From assembly GCA_022844585.1 (NCBI GenBank), contig JALHLM010000025.1:12313-21507 (forward strand): 9,195 bases of DNA, given 5' to 3'. How positions within the stretch are numbered: the stretch's first letter is position 1; every line of letters starts with the position of its first letter. The stretch comes from Pirellulales bacterium (GTDB lineage Bacteria > Planctomycetota > Planctomycetia > Pirellulales > JALHLM01). Below the pieces are notes generated by a model. The model did not search any database. It had not been told where the DNA came from and saw only the letters and a program-made list of their open reading frames with translations. The position numbers and the translations under genes are program-made. Positions 1-4,429 of this stretch are shown piece by piece.

Positions 1-58
1 GAACGCGCCGCGGACGAGTGCCTCTTCCCGCACCCAGCGCGGAGACAGCCCAAGACAT
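1..58 (-). CDS. Possible start of a leftward gene, cut by the left edge
   Basis: An ATG at 58-56 opens a reading frame that stays open for 19 codons to the left edge (MSWAVSALGAGRGTRPRRV). It is preceded by GAGGAG (complement of 66-71) at 7-base spacing, which is an excellent ribosome binding site. An in-frame TAA lies about 75 bases upstream, so the start is close to here. A promoter-like sequence at 176-204 and a leftward terminator at 382-410 suit a new transcription unit starting in this gap. I do not recognise the 19 residues, which are rich in Gly, Ala and Arg, and infer no function. It could be a chance frame in GC-rich DNA; the ribosome binding site is the main support. Confidence 0.4.
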   Translation of the reverse strand, partial: MSWAVSALGAGRGTRPRRV

Positions 59-175
59 GGCGAATCTCCTCAGAATAGCTGGCGCCGCCCGCTTGCCCGC
101 GGGAGCGTTCCGTTACCTCGCGAGAAATCGCCGCCAGAAACCCAGGCCCAGGCGCGCAACATCCCCGCAACTTCT

Positions 176-204
176 ATTGCAACGAGGAGTTAGGGCCTTG
201 TCAA
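176..204 (-). promoter_or_regulatory. Candidate sigma70-type promoter, leftward
   Basis: On the minus strand a perfect -35 hexamer TTGACA (complement of 199-204) is followed after exactly 17 bases by TGCAAT (complement of 176-181), which matches four of six consensus -10 positions including the final AAT. It points left toward the possible gene start at 58, leaving a leader of about 110 bases. It lies just beyond the terminator that closes the polysaccharide operon. This rests on consensus matching only; a TTGACA with a four-of-six -10 box can occur by chance. Confidence 0.4.
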
Positions 205-210
205 CGGTTT

Positions 211-250
211 GAGGGGGAGTTTGAAGTTTTCAGTGTTCAGTTTTCAGTGA
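211..250. repeat. Dispersed repeat, TTTTCAGT-rich copy 1
   Basis: Bases 211-234 are identical to 1662-1685 over 24 positions (core GAGTTTGAAGTTTTCAGT) in the same orientation. After that both copies continue with shuffled units of TTTTCAGT and GTTCAG. The two copies sit on either side of the methyltransferase gene at 494-1546. There is no open frame or transposase. It looks like an intergenic dispersed repeat; its function is unknown. Confidence 0.75.
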
Positions 251-273
251 GAGAGCGGCCCGCCCGTATGTGG

Positions 274-293
274 TGGCACGGTCTCCGGACCGT
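274..293. repeat. Small GC-rich palindrome, copy 1 (degenerate)
   Basis: TGGCACGGTCTCCGGACCGT contains a 6-base stem (ACGGTC pairing with GACCGT) and a TCCG loop. The left half is identical to the copy at 315-338, but the right half lacks the closing GCCA. On the plus strand it is followed by TTTATCG, so it could act as a weak rightward terminator, although no rightward gene ends nearby. Confidence 0.65.
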
Positions 294-314
294 TTTATCG
301 TCCCTGCGATGTTG

Positions 315-338
315 TGGCACGGTCTCCCGACCGTGCTA
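315..338. repeat. Small GC-rich palindrome, copy 2
   Basis: The arm TGGCACGGTC at 315-324 pairs with GACCGTGCTA at 329-338 (one mismatch) around a TCCC loop. The whole unit is also the near-exact reverse complement of the copy at 387-410, and the match extends outward through an ATGTTG-like flank on each side. Copies 2 and 3 could therefore each form a small hairpin or pair with one another into a larger one with an approximately 48-base loop. Confidence 0.75.
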
Positions 339-381
339 CCGGCCCGACCGAAGGTCTCCTATTCGGCGATCCACGGCGCAT

Positions 382-410
382 AAAAATGGCACGGTCGGGA
401 GACCGTGCCA
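382..410 (-). terminator. Intrinsic terminator of the leftward operon (palindrome copy 3)
   Basis: Read on the minus strand, a perfect 10-base stem (TGGCACGGTC with GACCGTGCCA, bases 387-410) closes a four-base TCCC loop and is followed directly by TTTTTA (complement of 381-386). It begins 84 bases beyond the stop codon of the last methyltransferase gene. A GC-rich stem followed by a U run is the classic intrinsic terminator shape. On the plus strand the stem is followed by CAACAACATA, so termination would be specific to leftward transcription. It belongs to the repeat family at 274-293 and 315-338, which may mean that a mobile palindrome has been recruited as a terminator. Confidence 0.65.
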
Positions 411-442
411 CAACAACATATCACAACAACCCAACAACCTTA

Positions 443-483
443 CCTCCCACCGTCTCCGTGTCTCCGTGCCTCCGTGGTGAACC
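443..483. repeat. CTCCGTGG-type dispersed repeat
   Basis: This C/T-rich stretch carries CGTCTCCGTG, TCTCCGTGCC and TCCGTGGTGAA in succession. It is a diverged copy of the arms of the inverted repeat at 1624-1802, where the equivalent reads CTCAGCGCCTCCGCGG. It ends about ten bases from the stop codon of the methyltransferase gene. Three related copies thus occur in the two gene-free gaps and none inside the genes I could read. Confidence 0.7.
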
Positions 484-493
484 CCGGAGAGGA

Positions 494-1546
494 CTAAGCC
501 GCGCGATTGCGGACTTTGTGCCACCAAAGTTTCCAAGTAGGCAGTTTGAGCTGCCGAGGGAGGCGGCCAGCGTCGCCGCAGACCAGGGGGTGGGTGTCGA
601 GCTGGAGCTTGGCCAGGACGTGCTGCATCCGCGGGTCGTCGGCGATCCGCTGCGGGGCGTCCGCCAGCGCCCGGGCGACGTATGCCCGGTGTTCGGCGGC
701 CGGGCTCTTCGATTGCTCGTAGAGGGCGCGGATGACTTCCTCCTCGGTATGCGGGCCGCGAAACGACCAACCTGGCAGTTGCGGAGGCGTCCGGCGGGTG
801 GCCAGATAATCGAGGCAAACGCCCGGCTGGACGTCGAACGAGGTCGCCCGCAGCAGAATCTTGGGACCGATCAGGTGATGCTCAAAGCCCAACCGCTCCA
901 TGGATCGCATCAGTTCGCTGGGGCGGCGGTTGTAAAAGTTGAGCGTGTGGCCGTTCGATTCGTAGATCATGACCGGGGGATCGCTGCCGCCAAGCAGCTT
1001 CCGCATCCCGTCGATAGCTTTGATTTCGGAGCCTTCCACGTCGAGCTTGATAAAATCGACGCGCTTGACGTTCAACTCGGCCAGCAAGTCGTCAACCGCT
1101 AAGGCGCGGACTTCCACGCTCTTGGACTCATTCTCGGCCGTGGCCACGTGGCCGTACGGGCCGTATGAGAAGAATTTCAGCACGCCAGGACGATCGCTCA
1201 CCGCGGCATGCACAACTTGCATGTTGCGGAAGTGGTTCTTTTCCGCGCTGGCGCGAAGCAGCGACACGTTCTCCGGCGAGGCTTCGACCGCGATGACGCG
1301 GCAACCCGCCGCGGCGGCGGCGAGCGAAAAAGTGCCGAGATGAGCGCCCAGGTCGAGCACCGTTTGACCAGGCTTGATCAACGAGAGCATCAGCTCGAGC
1401 GGCTTGTTCTCGAAAACCTGCCCGCCGGCGAAGTGCTGCGTGACAGCATCTTCGGCCTGGGCATTGATGACGATCTCGAATTCAACGCCTTCTGCCACGC
1501 GCACGTGGTGACAGGCCGTCGGGCAAGCGGGGGTTTGAGCGGTCAT
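494..1546 (-). CDS. FkbM-family SAM-dependent methyltransferase (last gene of cluster)
   Basis: This 350-residue cytoplasmic or peripheral protein is predicted to transfer a methyl group from S-adenosylmethionine to an oxygen, probably a sugar hydroxyl of the exported glycan. Motif I, VLDLGAHLGTFSL (residues 63-75), is the glycine-rich SAM-binding loop, and IAVEAS shortly after supplies the acidic residue that usually holds the ribose. DFIKLDVEGSE (164-174) is the FkbM hallmark. After the roughly 230-residue core comes about 100 extra residues of helical character ending in a basic, Trp-rich tail (KLPTWKLWWHKVRNRAA) that could bind membrane. I chose the ATG at 1546 because GGAGGAG precedes it at 3-base spacing; the ATG at 1558 overlaps that site and would add MEEP. 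It is separated from the ATPase gene by a repeat-rich 276-base gap, unlike the tight spacing elsewhere, so it may be a later addition. The family call is firm; the substrate is unknown. Confidence 0.9.
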   Translation of the reverse strand: MTAQTPACPTACHHVRVAEGVEFEIVINAQAEDAVTQHFAGGQVFENKPLELMLSLIKPGQTVLDLGAHLGTFSLAAAAAGCRVIAVEASPENVSLLRASAEKNHFRNMQVVHAAVSDRPGVLKFFSYGPYGHVATAENESKSVEVRALAVDDLLAELNVKRVDFIKLDVEGSEIKAIDGMRKLLGGSDPPVMIYESNGHTLNFYNRRPSELMRSMERLGFEHHLIGPKILLRATSFDVQPGVCLDYLATRRTPPQLPGWSFRGPHTEEEVIRALYEQSKSPAAEHRAYVARALADAPQRIADDPRMQHVLAKLQLDTHPLVCGDAGRLPRQLKLPTWKLWWHKVRNRAA

Positions 1547-1549
1547 AGG

Positions 1550-1556
1550 CTCCTCC
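1550..1556 (-). promoter_or_regulatory. Ribosome binding site that decides the methyltransferase start
   Basis: The minus strand reads ATGGAGGAGCCTATG. The GGAGGAG is an almost ideal Shine-Dalgarno sequence for the second ATG (1546), although its spacing is short. Its first G is the last base of the first ATG (1558), so using the first ATG would require translating through the binding site. No similar site precedes the first ATG. Confidence 0.65.
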
Positions 1557-1563
1557 ATGAGTC

Positions 1564-1591
1564 AAGTGCCAATGCACTTTTGATGCCAATG
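1564..1591. repeat. Short direct repeat and palindrome just upstream of methyltransferase gene
   Basis: TGCCAATG occurs at 1567-1574 and again at 1584-1591, a 17-base period. The first copy lies inside the perfect palindrome AAGTGC-CAAT-GCACTT (1564-1579). The block ends about 18 bases upstream of the preferred start codon. It could be an operator, a leader hairpin or chance; no recognisable promoter accompanies it. Confidence 0.4.
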
Positions 1592-1623
1592 TGCCAGGCG
1601 TCCTTGCCCGGTGTCTTTTTCAA

Positions 1624-1802
1624 TTTTCACCGCGGAGACGCTGAGACGCGGAGGGGGAGGAGAGGGGGAGTTTGAAGTTTTCAGTTTTCAGTGTTCAGTC
1701 TTGTTGAAATCCGAGACTGCTTGGAACCTCATCATTCGATACTTCAAACTCTCCGCTCGATCTCTCTCTTTCCTCTGCGTCTCAGCGCCTCCGCGGTTCA
1801 AA
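1624..1802. repeat. Large imperfect inverted repeat between ATPase and methyltransferase genes
   Basis: The left arm (about 1627-1678) and the complement of the right arm (about 1741-1799) share CCGCGGAG, CGCTGAGACGC and GAGTTTGAAGT in the same order, with a few substitutions and a small length difference in a purine-rich middle. The loop of about 62 bases begins with the TTTTCAGT-rich segment also found at 211-250. There is no open frame. In the leftward transcript this would form a long hairpin between the two genes. It resembles a non-coding miniature or palindromic repeat element; no target-site duplication was obvious. Its left-arm family recurs at 443-483. Confidence 0.75.
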
Positions 1803-1822
1803 ATAGCATTCCCGTCGTGTAC

Positions 1823-2581
1823 TCACGCCGCCAGCTTCGCGGCCTTATGCATATGTTGTGCGTATTGAGGGATGACTTCCTCGGGGCGGCCGACCATGCG
1901 AATCGTGCCGTGATCCAGCCAGATCACGTGATTGCAGAGGTTGCTGATCGATTTCAGGTCGTGGCTGACCATCACGATCACCTTGGCCTTTTCCATCATC
2001 CCGTACATCCGCGCGCGGGCCTTATCCTGGAACGCCAGATCGCCGGCGCTCAGCACCTCGTCCACGAGCAACACTTCCGGCTCGATCGACGTGGAGATCG
2101 AAAACGCCAGTCGCAGTAACATGCCTGAAGAGTAATACCGCACAGGCATGTCGAGGAACTCGCCCAATTCACTGAACTCGGCGATCGATTCGATCTTGCT
2201 GCGCACCGTCTTCGGCGTGGCGCCTTGCAGGTAACTGCGGAAGGCGATGTTTTCCCAGCCATTGGCTTCCATCTCGAAGCCAAGCGTCAGTTCGAACAGC
2301 GAGCTGATCTGGCCTTCGACGATCCGCGTGCCGGAGGTCGGCGGATAAATCCCCGCCAACAGCTTGAGTAGCGTGCTCTTGCCAGCGCCGTTGTGGCCGA
2401 TTACGCCGACGCGGTCCCCTTCGTGGGCTTCGAGCTGAATGTTCCGGAGCGCCCGGACCTCGGTGATCGGATTGCGCGACTTGCGAAACATCTGCCGCAC
2501 CACGAATTCCTTGAACGGCACGCGCCCGCATTGCCGCAGGTGAAACGTGAGGGAGACGTTATCGAGGAAGACGCGCGACAT
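1823..2581 (-). CDS. ABC transporter ATPase for polysaccharide export (Wzt/KpsT type)
   Basis: This 252-residue ATPase would power export of the finished glycan through the permease encoded at 3590-4372, on the cytoplasmic face of the membrane. The Walker A loop is GHNGAGKST (62-70). YSSGM (150-154) is the variant signature motif usual in Wzt, KpsT and TagH proteins in place of LSGGQ. Walker B is VLLVDE (170-175), followed by the D-loop region SAGD, and the switch histidine is in VSHD (H207). The N-terminus MSRVFLDNVSLTF fits the normal start of the family, although no strong ribosome binding site precedes it. The protein ends soon after the nucleotide-binding domain, so it lacks the C-terminal carbohydrate-binding domain of long Wzt proteins and is KpsT/TagH-like in size. 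The C-terminus is AAKLAA. It lies 49 bases after the methyltransferase gene at 2631-3557. Confidence 0.95.
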   Translation of the reverse strand: MSRVFLDNVSLTFHLRQCGRVPFKEFVVRQMFRKSRNPITEVRALRNIQLEAHEGDRVGVIGHNGAGKSTLLKLLAGIYPPTSGTRIVEGQISSLFELTLGFEMEANGWENIAFRSYLQGATPKTVRSKIESIAEFSELGEFLDMPVRYYSSGMLLRLAFSISTSIEPEVLLVDEVLSAGDLAFQDKARARMYGMMEKAKVIVMVSHDLKSISNLCNHVIWLDHGTIRMVGRPEEVIPQYAQHMHKAAKLAA

Positions 2582-2630
2582 GCTTGGCTTCGAGTCAAGG
2601 TGATGCGGAAGGCGATCTTAGTTGCTTGGC

Positions 2631-3557
2631 CTAGGCTGCTTTTTGCGAGGACTCGTGCAATTTCAAGCGCCGCGCCCATCGGCCCAGCCGCGGATATCGG
2701 ACGATCAAGTTGCGGAGCCCCGCGGCCACCGGCGCCAACGGAGCCAACGGCTGCAAGCGCAGGACTTCGGCGGTCAATCGCTCGATAGCTTCGTGCTGCA
2801 ATTGCATCACGGCCACCTGCTCTTCGATCCGCCGCTGGCACGTCGCCCCGATTGCTTCGACCTGGGCGATATGTTCGTAGAGAATGTAGTCGTCGAAGAC
2901 ATTCGGGGGAACGTCAAAATGGTGTTGAAGTGCGGCGTCTTCGGAACGCAGGTAAAAGCGGTTGAGCCCGTCGAAATAGGCGAAGCGGTAATCCGCGTCG
3001 AGGAGCAGGTGCTCCCACTCAGAATGCGTAGTCTCGGTGCGATGGGGCCGCGTGGCCTCGATGAGAATGACGCGCGGGCGGAAACGTCGCCAATCGGCCC
3101 CGCTCAGTACCTGGCGTTCGAAGCCCTCGACGTCGATCGACATGAAATCGATCTCGTCAACACGGTGGGCTTCGCAGATGCTTTTCAACGTCCGAATCGG
3201 CACGCGGCGGACGTTGAACTCGAAGCCGAACCGGGCATGGTGGTCTTCGGCCTCGTGGCGCACGAAGGTGGACAAGGCCGGCGAGTTGGGGAACTCGTAG
3301 AAGGTTTCTTCGCCGTCGCGGTCGGCCACGGCGACGTTCAGATTGACGTCGCGCGGACGATCCTTCGCCAACATCGGAAACTTCTCGTTCGGCTCGACGT
3401 TGATGCCGTGCCAGCCGAGTTCGGAGAAGTATTTTGTGACGGAGCAGTTCTTGGGGTCGTTCGCGCCGACGTCGATATAGAATCCGTGCTGTCGCCGTCC
3501 GAAGATCCGGGCGAGCAGGACGTCTTCGCGATTTTGAGCGTAGGAGATCATCGGCAT
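2631..3557 (-). CDS. FkbM-family methyltransferase with C-terminal coiled coil
   Basis: A 308-residue predicted SAM-dependent O-methyltransferase. It opens with MPMISYAQNREDVLLARIF, the typical N-terminus of a subfamily common in polysaccharide clusters. Motif I is FYIDVGAND (26-34), INVEPN (52-57) carries the acidic ribose ligand, and DFMSIDVEGFE (137-147) is the FkbM hallmark. Residues about 228-268 look like a coiled coil (QVEAIGATCQRRIEEQVAVM and onward). They are followed by a Pro/Leu hinge (LQPLAPLAPV) and a basic tail (YPRLGRWARRLKLHESSQKAA cut here at its last residues) that could bind membrane. I chose the ATG at 3557 and not any upstream start because the frame farther upstream overlaps the permease and has no protein character; the ATG at 3551 is an alternative. 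Its place between permease and ATPase genes suggests work close to export, for example capping the chain. That role is inference. Confidence 0.9.
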   Translation of the reverse strand: MPMISYAQNREDVLLARIFGRRQHGFYIDVGANDPKNCSVTKYFSELGWHGINVEPNEKFPMLAKDRPRDVNLNVAVADRDGEETFYEFPNSPALSTFVRHEAEDHHARFGFEFNVRRVPIRTLKSICEAHRVDEIDFMSIDVEGFERQVLSGADWRRFRPRVILIEATRPHRTETTHSEWEHLLLDADYRFAYFDGLNRFYLRSEDAALQHHFDVPPNVFDDYILYEHIAQVEAIGATCQRRIEEQVAVMQLQHEAIERLTAEVLRLQPLAPLAPVAAGLRNLIVRYPRLGRWARRLKLHESSQKAA

Positions 3558-3589
3558 GGCGCGGCCCCAGGGCGGTAATCGCGGACGAA

Positions 3590-4372
3590 CTACATATGGA
3601 AAATCACGCGGCGCTGCAAACGATGCAAAGTGAAGGTCGCAACGGAGAACATCAGCAGCACCGTGATACAGGCGACCAGGTAACTCGATATCGGCGGAGC
3701 TTCGCCGGAGATCAGCGGGCGGCGAACCGTTTCCAACAGCGCGGCCAACGGGTTGTAATCGGCCATCCAACCCAGCCCGCGCTGCCGCAGGAGGTCTTCC
3801 GGAATGATGATCGGCGTGGCGTAGAAGAGAATCTGAAGCCCGACTTCGAGGATGTGAAAAGTGTCGGGAAAGTAGACGTTCGCTAACCCCGTCAACGTGG
3901 CCAACGACCAGCCGAATACCAGCAGCAGCAGTAACACAGGAACCACCGTGGGCAGCATGGCGAGATTGTCGAATCCGCGCAGCGCCCACGTGAGCGCGAT
4001 GACCACGCTCAAGGCGATCAGCAAGTGGAAGCCGGCGCCCAGCACGACCCTGAGCGGGTAGATGGCCATCGGCGCGGGATATTGCCGAATGTACGCTTCG
4101 CCCTGGTAAAGGCTTTGCGCCCCCTGCAACGCCGACGCGCTGACGAAGCCCCAGAAGGCGAGCCCGCCGAGAATCTGCGGGCCGAGTTCTTTGAGATTCA
4201 TGCCGAACAGATTGCAATACACGGTGCAGAGCACCGTCGTCATGGCGATCGGGTTCAGCAGCGACCAGCCGATACCGAGCATCGACCGTCGGTACCGGGT
4301 GCGCAAGTCCATTTTGACCAGCGAGAACCAGAAATGCCGGCAGCGCCAGATGGAAGTTACGTATGCGGTCAT
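3590..4372 (-). CDS. ABC-2 permease for polysaccharide export (Wzm/KpsM/TagG type)
   Basis: A 260-residue inner-membrane protein forming the channel half of the glycan exporter, as a dimer with the ATPase encoded at 1823-2581. The N-terminal amphipathic segment with DLRTRYRRSMLGIGWSLLNP (22-41) is the conserved ABC-2 motif of this family. About six hydrophobic segments follow, near residues 36-58, 66-84, 108-131, 139-165, 172-190 and 229-250. The YNPLAALLETVRRPL stretch (206-220) before the last segment is also typical. The length is normal for the family. The start at 4372 is the first ATG of the frame; no strong ribosome binding site is visible. The gene follows the double glycosyltransferase by 57 bases and precedes the methyltransferase start by 32 bases, so all three are probably cotranscribed. 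Confidence 0.95.
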   Translation of the reverse strand: MTAYVTSIWRCRHFWFSLVKMDLRTRYRRSMLGIGWSLLNPIAMTTVLCTVYCNLFGMNLKELGPQILGGLAFWGFVSASALQGAQSLYQGEAYIRQYPAPMAIYPLRVVLGAGFHLLIALSVVIALTWALRGFDNLAMLPTVVPVLLLLLVFGWSLATLTGLANVYFPDTFHILEVGLQILFYATPIIIPEDLLRQRGLGWMADYNPLAALLETVRRPLISGEAPPISSYLVACITVLLMFSVATFTLHRLQRRVIFHM

Positions 4373-4429
4373 GGGAGTTTCGCCCGGATTCTCGATGGCT
4401 TGATGTTTTGGCGTCGTGATGCGGCGTTG

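Larger units (their letters stand above)
59..493. other. Gene-free gap at the left of the window
   Basis: No convincing complete gene is present. From right to left the gap holds a C/T-rich dispersed repeat (443-483), the operon terminator (382-410), two more palindromes (274-338), a TTTTCAGT-rich repeat (211-250), a candidate leftward promoter (176-204) and a strong ribosome binding site (66-71). Plus-strand frames at 18-212 and 247-480 have no ribosome binding site and no recognisable protein character, and the second runs straight through the palindromes and repeats. Confidence 0.7.

Noticed and set aside
274..410. CRISPR-like array
   Set aside because: Only three copies, unequal spacing (41 and 72 bases between starts), one copy inverted, units are hairpin palindromes and no cas gene is present.
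314..1102. 262-codon open frame on the plus strand
   Set aside because: It lies antisense to the FkbM gene, starts inside the palindrome cluster, has no ribosome binding site and shows no recognisable protein motif. Long antisense frames are expected opposite GC-rich genes.
2622..3578. 318-codon open frame on the plus strand
   Set aside because: Fully antisense to the FkbM gene at 2631-3557, whose SAM-binding and FkbM motifs are unmistakable. No independent support.
3558..4217. In-frame upstream extension of the FkbM gene (would make a 528-residue protein)
   Set aside because: The extension overlaps the permease in another frame, is rich in Arg, His and Ser without domain character, and the known family start MISYAQNREDVLL falls at the ATG near 3557.
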